A DNA stretch of 64,000 nucleotides from the NCBI GenBank assembly GCA_016719535.1, contig JADJYX010000041.1, positions 310,001-374,000 of the forward strand. The letters run 5' to 3'. This stretch comes from Rubrivivax sp. GTDB taxonomy: Bacteria > Pseudomonadota > Gammaproteobacteria > Burkholderiales > Burkholderiaceae_C. Position 1 is the first letter of the stretch; every line of letters begins with the position of its first letter. The notes beneath the pieces were generated by a model. That model worked only from the letters and a program-made list of their open reading frames with translations. It made no database searches and was not told the DNA's origin. The position numbers and the translations under genes were made by a program. Of the stretch, positions 50,758 through 64,000 are shown piece after piece.

Positions 50758-52008
50758 TCACAGTGATGCGGGCTGTTGCAGGGCGTCGTCGATGGCGGCC
50801 AGCAGCTGGCCACCCAGGTGGCCGTCGCTGGCGCGGTGGTCGGCCGCCATGCTCAGGCTCAGCAGCGGGCGCGGCAGCACCTGGCCGTCGACCACCCAGG
50901 GCCGGGTGACGACGCGGCCGAAGCCGATCAGCGCCACCTGCGGCGGGTAGATCACGCCGAGCACGCTCTCGGCGCCGCGGTCGCCCAGGCTGGTGACGGT
51001 GACCGTGGGGTCGGTCATTTCGGAACTGCGCAACCCGCCGCTGCGCGCGCGCTGCACGAGGTCGCGCAAGGCCGTCATCAGCTCGGGCAGCGTCTTGCGG
51101 TCGGCATCGTGGACGGCGGGTGCCACCAGCCCGCCGCCGCGCAGCGACACCGCCCAACCGATGTGGATGCCGGGGCCGGGACGAAACGCGCCGTTGTCGA
51201 AAAAGCCGTTGAGCGCCGGCACCGCCACCAGCGCGCGCGCCGCGGCCTTGAGCAGCAGCACCGCGGGCAGCAGGCGGTCGATGGCGTCGCGTTCGGCGTT
51301 CCAGGCGTCGAGCCAGGCCTGCGCGGCGGCGAAGTCGACCGTGGTCTGCAGGTAGTAATGCGGGATCTCGCGCTTGGACTTCGCCATCGCGGCGGCGATC
51401 GCCTGGCGCATCAGCGCGGGGTCGAAGCCGCGTGGCCGGGGTGCGGGTGCGGCAGGGGGTGCGACAGCGGGCGCCGCAGCCGGCGCGGCGCGTTCGACGT
51501 CGGCCAGCACCACCGCGCCGTCGGCGCCGCTGCCGGCCAGCGCATCGGGCAAGACGCCGAGTTCGGCGGCGCGCCGCCGTGCCGCCGGGCTCACGCGTGC
51601 CCGCGTGGCGGCGGCCGTCAAGGCCATGCCGGCGGCGGGTGGTGGCGCGGCAGCGGCGGTGGCGGTGGGGGCGGTTGCAGGGGCGGGCGGCGGCGTCACC
51701 GGTGGTGCCGAAGGGGGTGCCGAAGGTGACGGCGAGGGTGACGGCGAGGACGCCGCCGCCGGTGCTGCCGCCTCGCCCGCCCCGCGCACGCGCGCCAGCA
51801 CCGTGCCCACCGGCAGCGCCTGGCCCAGCGGCGCCAGGTCGTCGATGACGCCGTCGAGAAAGCACTCGACGTCGATCGCGCCCTTGTGCGTCTCCACCAC
51901 CGCCACCACGTCGCCCGGTCGCACGCGGTCGCCGGCGTGCACGCGCCACTCGACCACGGTGCCGGTTTCCATGTCGGCGCCCAGCGCGGGCATCAGGAAG
52001 TCGGCCAT
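50758..52008 (-). CDS. 2-oxo-acid dehydrogenase complex E2 acyltransferase
   Basis: A 416-residue E2. One lipoyl domain (residues 1-75) carries the lipoylated lysine at 42 in VVETHKGAIDVECF. An Ala/Pro/Ser linker, a peripheral-subunit-binding domain (about 135-170, RVSPAARRRAAELGV) and a second linker follow. The catalytic domain has the active-site motif DHRASDG in LSLSMAADHRASDGHLGG. It moves the acyl group from lipoate to CoA, or possibly to the ACP's pantetheine. HKG instead of DKA at the lipoyl turn is a noticeable variation. It lies eight bases after the E1beta stop. No E3 gene is in the operon. Confidence 0.92.
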   Translation of the reverse strand: MADFLMPALGADMETGTVVEWRVHAGDRVRPGDVVAVVETHKGAIDVECFLDGVIDDLAPLGQALPVGTVLARVRGAGEAAAPAAASSPSPSPSPSAPPSAPPVTPPPAPATAPTATAAAAPPPAAGMALTAAATRARVSPAARRRAAELGVLPDALAGSGADGAVVLADVERAAPAAAPAVAPPAAPAPRPRGFDPALMRQAIAAAMAKSKREIPHYYLQTTVDFAAAQAWLDAWNAERDAIDRLLPAVLLLKAAARALVAVPALNGFFDNGAFRPGPGIHIGWAVSLRGGGLVAPAVHDADRKTLPELMTALRDLVQRARSGGLRSSEMTDPTVTVTSLGDRGAESVLGVIYPPQVALIGFGRVVTRPWVVDGQVLPRPLLSLSMAADHRASDGHLGGQLLAAIDDALQQPASL

Positions 52009-52016
52009 GGCAGGCT

Positions 52017-53006
52017 TCAGCGCCGCGGCACCACGGCGCGCACGGCGGCGGCCACCGCCTCCGCACTCGGCAGCGCGGCCGCTTCCAGCTGCGCGGCATA
52101 GGGCACCGGCACCTCGCGGCCGGCCACGCGCTTGACCGGCGCGTCCAGCTCGTACAGGCTGTCCTCGGCCAGCCGGGCGGCGATCTCGGCGCCGATGCCG
52201 CCGCTCTTCCAGCCCTCGTCGACGATCACCACGCGGCGTGTGCGCGCCACGCTCTGCGCCACGGTGGCCATGTCCAGCGGGCGCAGCACGCGCAGGTCGA
52301 TCACCTCGGCCTCGATGCCTTCGCGCGCCAGCGCCTCGGCCGCGGCCAGGCATTTGGGCAGGCTGTTGCCGTAGGTGACGACGCTGACGTCGCGGCCGGC
52401 GCGGCGGATCTTCGCGTGCTGAATGTCGACCGCGGTCAGCGCCGGGTCGAGGTCGCCCTCGGCGTTGTAGAGCACGATGTGCTCGAAGATCAGCACCGGA
52501 TTGGGGTCGGCCAGCGCCGCGGCCAGCATGAAGCGTGCGTCTTCCACCGTGGCGGGCACCAGCACCTTCAGCCCCGGGATGTGGGCATACCAGCCTTCCA
52601 GGCTGTGCGAATGCTGCGCCGCCAGCTGGCGCCCGCCGCCGGTGGCCATGCGGATGACCACCGGCACCGCAAACTGGCCGCCGGTCATGTGCGACAGCGT
52701 GGCCGCGTTGTTCATGATCTGGTCCAGCGCCAGCAGGCTGAAGTTGCAGGTCATGATCTCGACGATGGGCCGCAGGCCGGCCAGCGCGGCGCCGATGCCG
52801 ATGCCGGTGAAGCCGTTCTCGGCCAGCGGCGTGTCGACGATGCGCGCGGAGCCGAACTCCTCCAGCAGGCCCTTGGTGACGGCGTAGCAGCCGCCGTATC
52901 TGCCGACATCCTCGCCCATCACGAAGGTGCGCGCATCGGCGATCAGTGCGTCGCGGATGGCCTGCCGGCAGGCCTCGCGGTAGGTCATGCGTGTGGCCGC
53001 GGTCAT
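52017..53006 (-). CDS. 2-oxo-acid dehydrogenase E1 component, beta subunit
   Basis: A 329-residue subunit: FVMGEDVGRYGGCYAVTKGL, IVDTPLAENGFTGIGIGAAL, VEIMTCNFSLLALDQIMNNA, GGGRQLAAQHSHSLEGWYAH and VIDLRVLRPLDM are the standard transketolase-like features of E1beta in pyruvate, acetoin and branched-chain enzymes. It forms a heterotetramer with E1alpha. The start ATG at 53006 has AGGAG upstream and overlaps the E1alpha stop. Substrate specificity (pyruvate, acetoin or a branched 2-oxo acid) is not resolved. Confidence 0.93.
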   Translation of the reverse strand: MTAATRMTYREACRQAIRDALIADARTFVMGEDVGRYGGCYAVTKGLLEEFGSARIVDTPLAENGFTGIGIGAALAGLRPIVEIMTCNFSLLALDQIMNNAATLSHMTGGQFAVPVVIRMATGGGRQLAAQHSHSLEGWYAHIPGLKVLVPATVEDARFMLAAALADPNPVLIFEHIVLYNAEGDLDPALTAVDIQHAKIRRAGRDVSVVTYGNSLPKCLAAAEALAREGIEAEVIDLRVLRPLDMATVAQSVARTRRVVIVDEGWKSGGIGAEIAARLAEDSLYELDAPVKRVAGREVPVPYAAQLEAAALPSAEAVAAAVRAVVPRR

Positions 53007-54003
53007 GCTGCCTGCTCCTGAACCACGGTGTCCATCAGCACGAAACGCTCCAGGTCCTCCACCGGCTCCAGCGTGCCCGCTTCGGCAAAGGCCACCGCGG
53101 CGTCGATCTCGGCGGCGATGGCGGTGTCCATTGCCTGGGCTTCGGCGTCGGTGAGCTGGTGGTTGGCCAGCATCCAGCGGCGCAGGCGCTCGATCGGGTC
53201 CTGCTGCTTCCAGTCGTCGATCTCGTCGCGCGTGCGGTAGGCCTGGGTGTCGAACATCGAATGCGCGCGGAAGCGGTAGGTGCGCGCCTCCAGAAAATAC
53301 GGCCCCTGGCCGCTGCGCACATGCTCGACGGCACGCCGCGCCGCCGCCTCCACCTGCACCGGGTCCATGCCGTCGACCGGCTCGGACGGCATGCGGTAGG
53401 CCTGCGCCTTGCGCCAGATGTCGGTCTCGGCCTCGCTGTCGGCCAGCGGCACGCCCATCGCATAGAGGTTGTTCTCGCACACGAAGAGCAGCGGCAGCTG
53501 CCACAGCTCGGCCAGGTTCATGGTCTCGTGGAAGGCGCCTTCGCCGACCGCGCCTTCGCCGAAGAAGCAAGTGGTGACGGCGCCACGCGCCAGGCGCTGG
53601 TCGGCCATCGCGATGCCGGCGGCCAGCGGCAGGCCGCCGCCGACGATGGCATTGCCGCCGAAGAAGCGGTGCTCGCGGCTGAACAGATGCATCGAGCCGC
53701 CGCGGCCGCGGCAGCAGCCCTCGGCCTTGCCCAGCATCTCGGCCATCAGCGGTGCCATCGGCACGCCATGCGCCAGCGCGTGGCCATGCTCGCGGTAGGT
53801 GGCGACCACGGCGTCGCCCGGCTGCAATGCGGCCATCACGCCCACGGCCACGGCCTCCTCGCCGTCGTAGAGGTGCAGAAAGCCGCGGATCTTCTGCTCC
53901 TGGTAGAGCTGCACGCAGCGTGCCTCGAAGCGGCGGATGCGTTGCATCTGGCGCAGCAGCTGCTGCAGGTGGGCGCGGTCGAGGTGGAGCTTGGTCGGGG
54001 TGC

Positions 54004-54007
<4 letters not shown>
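53003..54007 (-). CDS. 2-oxo-acid dehydrogenase E1 component, alpha subunit
   Basis: A 334-residue thiamine-diphosphate subunit. It contains RIRRFEARCVQLYQEQKIRG, FLHLYDGEEAVAVG, RGRGGSMHLF and the ThDP/magnesium motif running from GEGAVGEGAFHETMNLAELW to CENN. The phosphorylation-loop region AHSMFDTQAYR is present. It decarboxylates a 2-oxo acid and reductively acylates the E2 lipoyl group with E1beta. Its ATG overlaps the stop of the acyl-CoA synthetase gene, so all five genes of the operon are tightly coupled. Confidence 0.94.
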
Positions 54008-55797
<1,790 letters not shown>

Positions 55798-55920
55798 CGG
55801 CGGCTCCTGGGCATGGCGGCGGTGCGCCGCACGCTGGCGTTGGCATGATCGCAAGCCGGCATCGCCGAGGCTTGAGCCGCATCAACCAAGCGACCGCGCG
55901 GCAGCGGCATAGATTCGGTC

Positions 55921-57321
55921 ATGCAGAGCATCGGTTCCGACTTCGATCCCTGGCGCAGCGCCGCGGTGGCGGCCGATGTGGCGGCGATGGCGCATGCCGC
56001 ACCGGCGGCCATCGCCGCCACGCGCGCGCGCCGCCTGGCCGCACTGCTGTCGGCGGCCCGCACCGGCACGCGGCTGTTTGCCGAACGGCTGCGCGGGCTG
56101 CCCGATGCGGCACCGCTGTCGGCGCTGCCGGTGCTGCGCAAGGACGACTGGATGGCGCGCTTCGAGGACGGTGTCGCCGATGCGGCGCTGACGCGGGCTG
56201 CCGTGCGTGCCTTTGCCGCCGACCCGGCGCGCATCGGCCTGCCGCTGCAGGGCCGTTATGCGGTTTTCGAGAGCTCGGGCAGCAGCGGCAGCCCGGGGCT
56301 CTTCGTGCAGGACGCGGCGGCGCTGGCGGTCTACGACGCGCTGGAAGCGCTGCGCCCGCTGGCGCTGGACCCGCAGGGCGCCTGGCGCGGCGGCAGCCCC
56401 TGGACCCTGCGCATGGCCTTCGTCGGCGCCATCGAGGGCCACTTTGCCAGCCAGGTGTCGGTGCAGCGGCTGCGGCGGCTCAACCCCTGGCTGGCGACGG
56501 CGTTGCGCGGCTTTTCCATCCTGCAGCCGCTGCCCGATCTGCTGGCGGCGCTGAATCACTGGCAGCCGCGCACGCTGGCCACCTACCCCACGGTCGCCGT
56601 GATGCTGGCTGCCGAGCAGCAGCGCGGCTCGCTGCGCTTGCGCCTGCAGGAGGTGCGCACCGGGGGCGAGACGCTGGGCGAGGCCCAGCGCACGGCCATC
56701 GAGGCCGCCTTCGGCTGCCCGCTGCGCAACAGCTACGGCGCCTCGGAATTTCTGGCCATGGCCAGTGAATGCGGCCATGGCGCGCTGCACCTGAATGCCG
56801 ACTGGGTGATCCTGGAGCCGGTGGACCGCCACGGCCATGCCGTGCCGCCGGGCGAGCTGTCGCACGGCGCGCTGCTGACCAACCTGGCCAACCACGTGCA
56901 GCCGCTGATCCGCTACGACCTGGGCGACCGCATCCGCGTTGCCGCGCAGCCCTGCGCCTGCGGCTCGCCGCTGCCGGCGATCGAGGTGCTGGGGCGGCAC
57001 GACGATGCGCTGCAGTTGAGCGGCGCGCAGGGCCGCGACGTCACGCTGCTGCCGCTGGCGCTGGCCACCGTGATGGAGGACGAAGCCGGTGTCTTCGACT
57101 TCCAGCTCTGCCAGCGCGACGCGCACACGCTGGCGCTGCGCCTGGGCCCCGGCGAGGCGGCGCGCCGCGCGCGCTGCCACGAAGCGCTGCAGCGCTATGC
57201 GCGCACGCAGGGCGTGCGGGCGCTGCGCCTGCTCGACGAACCCGATACGCTGCCGCAGCGCGGGCGCAGCGGCAAGGTGCAGCGCGTGGTGGCCGGCGGG
57301 TCGAGGCGGGGCGGCACCTGA
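55921..57321 (+). CDS. PaaK/CapK-like AMP-dependent ligase
   Basis: A 466-residue adenylate-forming protein of the phenylacetate-CoA ligase/coenzyme F390 synthetase group. The P-loop is VFESSGSSGSPGLFV, the substrate/AMP motif is LRNSYGASEFLAMASE, and the hinge is PLIRYDLGDRIRV. A CxC pair follows (PCACGSPLP). Such proteins activate aryl or other carboxylic acids as adenylates. It is divergent from the acyl-CoA ligase operon with 123 bases between starts, so it may share its regulation and load the ACP or supply its cargo (inference). Substrate unknown. Confidence 0.82.
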   Translation: MQSIGSDFDPWRSAAVAADVAAMAHAAPAAIAATRARRLAALLSAARTGTRLFAERLRGLPDAAPLSALPVLRKDDWMARFEDGVADAALTRAAVRAFAADPARIGLPLQGRYAVFESSGSSGSPGLFVQDAAALAVYDALEALRPLALDPQGAWRGGSPWTLRMAFVGAIEGHFASQVSVQRLRRLNPWLATALRGFSILQPLPDLLAALNHWQPRTLATYPTVAVMLAAEQQRGSLRLRLQEVRTGGETLGEAQRTAIEAAFGCPLRNSYGASEFLAMASECGHGALHLNADWVILEPVDRHGHAVPPGELSHGALLTNLANHVQPLIRYDLGDRIRVAAQPCACGSPLPAIEVLGRHDDALQLSGAQGRDVTLLPLALATVMEDEAGVFDFQLCQRDAHTLALRLGPGEAARRARCHEALQRYARTQGVRALRLLDEPDTLPQRGRSGKVQRVVAGGSRRGGT

Positions 57322-57520
57322 TGCCGGCCGGCCGGGCTCCAGGCACACCCGGCGCCGGTGCGGCCCCGTCGGCGGGCGCGGCAAACGCCCAATCGACGGC
57401 AAACCCGCCCGCTTTTCCCGCGCTGGCCGGCCGCCGCGCTGTCGATACTCGGCGATGTATCCATCCGACGGGGCGACCTCCGCGGTCACCGATCGCCGCC
57501 CCGCGCCCGGAGCCAACGCC

Positions 57521-59524
57521 ATGTCCCAGCCGTACCCCGTCCGCCGCTGCCTCGTCCCTTCGCCCGTCCGGCGCCCGCTGGCCGTCTGGTGCTGGCTCGC
57601 CCTGTGTGCCGCGCCGGGCGCGGCGCAGGCGCAGGCCGACCCGCTGTCGCTCAGCCTCGAGCAGCTGATGGACGTGAAGGTGGTCGGTGCCGCCAAATAC
57701 GAGCAGCGCCAGAACGAGGTGGCGGCGGCCGTCAGCGTCATCACGCGGCAGGAGATCCAGGCCTTCGGCTGGTCGACGCTGGAGCAGGCGCTGGCCAGCC
57801 TGCCGGGCGTCTACACCACCTACGACCGCCAGTATCTGTACCTGGGCACGCGCGGCTTTTCGGTGCCGGGCGACTACAACACGCGGGTGCTGATCACCGT
57901 CAACGGCAACCGCGCCAACGAGCCGCTTTACGACGGTGCCGCCTTCGGCACCCAGCTGCCGCTGGACCTGGCCCTGGTCGAGCGCATCGAATTCATCCCC
58001 GGCCCCGGCGGTGCGGTCTATGGCCAGAATGCCATGTTCGGCGTCGTCAACATCGTCACCCGCCGCGGTGCCGACCTCGATGGCGGCCGCCTCGCGCTCG
58101 CCGCCGAGAGCGGCCAGCGGCTGCGCGAAGGCCGCGTCAGCTGGGGCCGGCGCCTGGCCGGCGGCGTCGACCTGCTGCTGTCGGCATCGGCCATGCGCGC
58201 ACGCGGCAAGGACCGCTTCTTCGATTTCGGCGATGCCGGCGTCGGCGGCGTGGCGGCCGGGCTCGATGGCGAGCGCGACCGCGAGCTCTTCGCGCGCGCC
58301 GCTGGCGCAGGCTGGGCGGCCGAAGTCGTGCATGGCGACCGTCGCAAGGACGACCCCACCGGCGTCTATCTGTCCGACCCACTGGTGCCGGGGCAATACC
58401 AGGGCGACACCCAAACGATGGCACAAATCGAGTGGCAGCACCGCCTGGCGCCGGCGCTGGAGCTGTCGACGCGGCTGTTTGCCGGCCGCTACCGCTTCAG
58501 CAGCCAACTCAGCTACGAAGGCAGCCTGATGAGCTTTCCCGGCCGCGGCGACTGGCACGGGCTCGACCTGCGGCTGCTCGCCACCGCCTGGGCCGGCCAC
58601 AAGCTGATGCTGGGCCTGGAAGCGCAGCGCAACCCGCACCAGGACCAGAACCAGCTCATGCCCGACGATCCGTCGGCCAATCTGTACACCCCCTCGTCGG
58701 GCTCGCGCCTGGGTCTCTACCTGCAGGACGAATGGCGGGCCAGCGACAGCCTGCTGTTCACGCTCGGCCTGCGCGTCGACCGCAACAGCGTCACCGGCAT
58801 GAAGACCAGCCCGCGCGTGGCCGCCATCTGGCAGCCCGGCCCGGCCACCACCTTGCGCGCGCTGCACGGCCGCGCCCACCGCGCCCCCAATGCCTACGAA
58901 CGCCTGTACGACGACGGCCTGTCGCAGGTGGCCAACCCGGCGCTGGGCGGCGAGCGCATCGATACCAGCGAGCTGGTGGCCGACCACCGCTTCGGCACCA
59001 GCCTGCTGCTGCGTGCCTCGCTCTACCGCTGGTCGCTGCGCGACCTGGTGACGCTGGGCATCGACCCGGTGAGCGGGCTGCCGCAATACCAGTCGGGGCG
59101 GCCGGTGCAGGCGCGCGGCCTCGAACTGTCGGCTGACCACAGCGGTGCGCGCGGCCTGCGCCTGCGTGGCAGCGTGTCGCTGCAGGACGTCGAAGACCGC
59201 GACGGCCGCCGCCTGGTCAATTCGCCGCGGCTGCTGGGCAAGCTGGCGCTGTCCACGCCGCTGTCCTGGGCCGGCTGGCACCTGGGCTACGAACTGCAGG
59301 CCGAGGGCCGGCGCCTGACGCTCGACGGCCAGGCGCTGGGCGGGCATGCGGTGTCCAGCCTGCACCTGAGCACCGAGGCGCTGGCCCCGGGCCTGCGGCT
59401 GGGGCTGCGTGTGGGCAACCTGTTCGACCGGCGCTACCGGCACCCCGGTGCCGACACCAACTGGCAGAACGATTTCGAGCAGGACGGCCGCACGCTGCGG
59501 CTGACCCTGGCCGTCGCTTTCTGA
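57521..59524 (+). CDS. TonB-dependent-receptor-like outer-membrane protein
   Basis: A 667-residue protein. A signal peptide (about residues 1-35, ending AQA) leads to LSLEQLMDVKVVGAAKYEQR, the start shared by a receptor subgroup that lacks an obvious TonB box. The plug domain follows (AVSVITRQEIQAFGWSTLEQ, GTRGFSVPGDYNTRVLITVN, RIEFIPGPGGAVYGQNAMFG) and then a 22-strand-type barrel ending in the aromatic TLRLTLAVAF. It is first in an operon with a YfiR-like gene (eight bases later), a hybrid kinase and a GGDEF protein. A signalling role is more likely than bulk import. ATG 57521 has GGAG eight bases upstream. Confidence 0.86.
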   Translation: MSQPYPVRRCLVPSPVRRPLAVWCWLALCAAPGAAQAQADPLSLSLEQLMDVKVVGAAKYEQRQNEVAAAVSVITRQEIQAFGWSTLEQALASLPGVYTTYDRQYLYLGTRGFSVPGDYNTRVLITVNGNRANEPLYDGAAFGTQLPLDLALVERIEFIPGPGGAVYGQNAMFGVVNIVTRRGADLDGGRLALAAESGQRLREGRVSWGRRLAGGVDLLLSASAMRARGKDRFFDFGDAGVGGVAAGLDGERDRELFARAAGAGWAAEVVHGDRRKDDPTGVYLSDPLVPGQYQGDTQTMAQIEWQHRLAPALELSTRLFAGRYRFSSQLSYEGSLMSFPGRGDWHGLDLRLLATAWAGHKLMLGLEAQRNPHQDQNQLMPDDPSANLYTPSSGSRLGLYLQDEWRASDSLLFTLGLRVDRNSVTGMKTSPRVAAIWQPGPATTLRALHGRAHRAPNAYERLYDDGLSQVANPALGGERIDTSELVADHRFGTSLLLRASLYRWSLRDLVTLGIDPVSGLPQYQSGRPVQARGLELSADHSGARGLRLRGSVSLQDVEDRDGRRLVNSPRLLGKLALSTPLSWAGWHLGYELQAEGRRLTLDGQALGGHAVSSLHLSTEALAPGLRLGLRVGNLFDRRYRHPGADTNWQNDFEQDGRTLRLTLAVAF

Positions 59525-59532
59525 CCGGCGGC

Positions 59533-60104
59533 ATGCACGTGGCGGCCCGGCACCATCGCCTGCAGCAGCGTGGCCGCATGGGCCCGCGCGCGGGCCGCTG
59601 GCTGCGGGCGCTGCTGGCCGGCACGCTGCTGGCCGGCGGCGGCGCCACACTGGCCCAGGACGTGCCCGAATACCGCCTGAAGGCGGCCTTCGTCTTCAAT
59701 TTCATCGCCTTCACGGAATGGCCGGCCGATGCGCCGTCCACGCTGCAGCTGTGCGTGCTCGGCGCCGACCCCTTCGGCCGCGACATCGACGGCCTGCACG
59801 ACCGCGTGGCCGCCGGGCGCAAGCTGGCGCTGCAGCGGCGCAGCGCCGGCGAGGGCGCACGCGGCTGCCACGTGGTCTTCCTGTCGGCAGCGCTGGGCGA
59901 TGCGCTGCCGCGCGTGCTGCAGGGCCTGCTCGGCCAGCCGGTGCTGACGATCGCCGATACCCCGGGCGCGCTGCGCCACGGCGTCATGCTGAATATGAAC
60001 CTGGCGCAGGACAAGGTCAGCTTCGAGGCCCATCTGCAGGCAGCACGTGCCGCCGGGCTGAACCTGAGCTCCAAGCTGCTGCGCCTGGCCACCGAGGTCG
60101 TGCA

Positions 60105-60108
<4 letters not shown>
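59533..60108 (+). CDS. YfiR-family periplasmic protein (DUF4154)
   Basis: A 191-residue exported protein. A twin-arginine-free signal segment ends near residue 41 (TLAQ). The YfiR core follows: VPEYRLKAAFVFNFIAFTEW, LQLCVLGADPFG, GCHVVFLSAAL, VLTIADTPGAL and NMNLAQDKVSFEAHLQAARA. In Pseudomonas, YfiR represses the membrane diguanylate cyclase YfiN. Here the gene is followed, with a four-base overlap, by a hybrid histidine kinase and then a GGDEF protein, so it may regulate the kinase's sensor region (inference). Confidence 0.88.
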
Positions 60109-62899
<2,791 letters not shown>

Positions 62900-62903
<4 letters not shown>

Positions 62904-62968
62904 GCGTACCGGCCTCAGCCCGCCAAGCGCTCATTCCGCAGCACGCGGTGCGGAGGGCCGTCCCGTGA
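62900..62968 (+). CDS. Possible 22-codon bridging ORF before the GGDEF gene
   Basis: The ATG at 62900 overlaps the kinase stop (ATGA), and the TGA at 62966-62968 overlaps the GTG start of the next gene (GTGA). The peptide (MSVPASARQALIPQHAVRRA, then VP) is unrecognised. The arrangement is the same as that between dgoK and dgoA. It may only serve to hand ribosomes over, or be chance. Confidence 0.2.
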
Positions 62969-64000
62969 CCGCCGCCGCGCCAGCGGAGCCGGTGCGCAGC
63001 ATCCTCGTCGTCGACGACGACCTCAATGCGCGGCTGATCATGCGTGCCGCGCTGCGCAAGGCCGGCTACGAGGTGCTGCTGGCCGAGGGCGGCGCCGACG
63101 CGTTGCGCCAATACCGCGCCCGGCCCTGCGACCTGGTGATGCTCGACGTCGACATGCCCGATCTCGACGGGCACGAAGTCTGCCGCATCCTGCGCGCCGA
63201 GGTCGACCCGCTGCTGCCGGTCGTCATGGTCACCGGCATGGACGACCTCGAATCGGTGCAGGCGGCCTACGACAGCGGCGCCACCGATTTCATCGCCAAG
63301 CCGGTCAACTGGGCGCTGATCGGGCACCGTGTGCGCTACCTCTTGCGCATGCACGACGCGCTGCTGAGCCTGCGCGAGGCCGAGGCCCGCCACGCGGCGG
63401 TGCTCGATGCCATACCCGACCTGCTGTTCGAGGTCGACCTCGACGGCACCTACCTGGATTACCGCGCGCCGCGCCGCGAGCTGCTGGCGGCGCCGGCGGA
63501 GGCCTTTCTCGGGCGCACGATCGCCCAGGTGCTGCCGACGGCCGTCGCCGAGGTCTGCATGGCCGCGCTGCGCGAGGCGCACCACAGCGGCCAGTCCAAC
63601 GGCCGCCAGTTCGAGCTGACGCTGCCGCAGGGGTCGACCTGGTTCGAGCTGTCGGTGGCGCGCAAGGCGGTGGCGCCGGGCGCCAGCCCGCGCTTCATCA
63701 TGCTCTCGCGCGAGATCACCGATCGCAAGCAGGCCGAGGCGCGCATCGCGCGGCTGGCCTATTTCGACAGCCTCACCGGACTGCCGAACCGGCAGTCCTT
63801 CCTCGAGCGTGTCGACCGCGCCATCCGCCGCGCCGGCCAGAAGGGCGAGCGCCTGGCGGTGCTGTTCATGGACCTCGACGGTTTCAAGGTCGTCAACGAC
63901 ACGCTCGGCCACGCCGCCGGCGACCAGCTGCTGCGCTGGGCTGCCGACCGCCTGCGCGACGGCCTGCGGCCGACCGACCTGCTGTCGCGCCCGATGGGCC
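62965..64000 (+). CDS. Receiver-PAS-GGDEF protein (partial at window end)
   Basis: The reading frame is open to the end of the window (345 codons seen). The start is the GTG at 62965 with GGAGGG seven to nine bases upstream. A receiver domain comes first (ILVVDDDLNARLIMRAALRK, phospho-Asp in LVMLDVDMPDLDG, KPVNW). A PAS domain (about 125-250, LDAIPDLLFEVDLDGTYLDY) and the beginning of a GGDEF domain follow (LAYFDSLTGLPNRQSFLERV, LFMDLDGFKVVNDTLGHAAG). The active-site GGDEF loop itself is outside the window, so cyclase activity and a possible following EAL domain cannot be judged. As the gene after the hybrid kinase it is the likely output, linking the operon to c-di-GMP. Confidence 0.88.
   Translation, partial: MTAAAPAEPVRSILVVDDDLNARLIMRAALRKAGYEVLLAEGGADALRQYRARPCDLVMLDVDMPDLDGHEVCRILRAEVDPLLPVVMVTGMDDLESVQAAYDSGATDFIAKPVNWALIGHRVRYLLRMHDALLSLREAEARHAAVLDAIPDLLFEVDLDGTYLDYRAPRRELLAAPAEAFLGRTIAQVLPTAVAEVCMAALREAHHSGQSNGRQFELTLPQGSTWFELSVARKAVAPGASPRFIMLSREITDRKQAEARIARLAYFDSLTGLPNRQSFLERVDRAIRRAGQKGERLAVLFMDLDGFKVVNDTLGHAAGDQLLRWAADRLRDGLRPTDLLSRPMG

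Overview
The window is about 70% GC, almost gap-free, and reads like a chromosome segment of a betaproteobacterium of the order Burkholderiales (Rubrivivax/Leptothrix/Comamonadaceae-like). The signs are the gene families (persulfide dioxygenase-rhodanese fusion, M81/MlrC peptidase, fused CoA-transferase, PF04392-type importer) and GC-rich hairpin repeats of a kind common in that group. The assignment is inference from gene content and composition. No rRNA, tRNA or CRISPR array was recognised.

Layout. 1-4.0 kb: tandem thioredoxin-fold protein, cation:proton antiporter, fused betaine-type ABC binding protein/permease. 4.0-6.5 kb: remains of a urea ABC importer operon (urtA, urtB, urtC, urtD) with large internal deletions, interrupted by a zeta-like toxin and Phd/YefM-like antitoxin. 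6.5-8.3 kb: two YceI proteins with cytochrome b561. 8.4-11.2 kb: persulfide dioxygenase-rhodanese, and galactonate catabolism (dgoK, dgoA). 11.2-16.9 kb: assorted minus-strand genes including an M20 peptidase with a frameshift. 16.9-21.6 kb: P2-type ATPase coupled to a doubly frameshifted CoA-transferase. 21.75-22.27 kb: a 515-bp palindrome. 22.4-27.8 kb: M81 peptidase, then copper resistance (copZ divergent from copA-cueR) and an odd small basic protein. 27.8-33.1 kb: SDR, beta-propeller lipoprotein behind a near-consensus promoter, DMT and MFS transporters. 33.1-41.2 kb: minus-strand polyamine-type ABC importer with aminotransferase and Ldh2-family dehydrogenase, preceded by a ProQ/FinO-like gene. 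41.2-47.1 kb: rearranged zone with flavin reductase, a truncated ACP gene, a 139-bp element with 29-bp inverted repeats, a truncated amidohydrolase, a VOC protein, a PF04392-type ABC importer and an IS91-type transposase remnant. 47.3-50.4 kb: periplasmic binding protein plus hybrid histidine kinase. 50.5-57.3 kb: a tightly coupled operon of acyl-CoA synthetase, 2-oxo-acid dehydrogenase E1alpha, E1beta, E2 and acyl carrier protein, with a divergent PaaK-like AMP ligase. 57.5-64 kb: TonB-type outer-membrane protein, YfiR-like protein, multidomain hybrid kinase and a REC-PAS-GGDEF protein running off the end.

How the parts work together. The most promising little-described system is the acs-E1-E2-ACP operon with its divergent ligase: it has no E3 and ends with an ACP, suggesting oxidative decarboxylation linked to a dedicated carrier. 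A second is the outer-membrane protein/YfiR/hybrid kinase/GGDEF operon, a probable envelope-to-c-di-GMP signalling chain. The copper locus is classical: CueR-type promoters with 19-bp spacers drive copZ and copA, and the copA transcript should be nearly leaderless. Three apparent single-base indels in two otherwise well-conserved genes could be real pseudogenisation or consensus errors.
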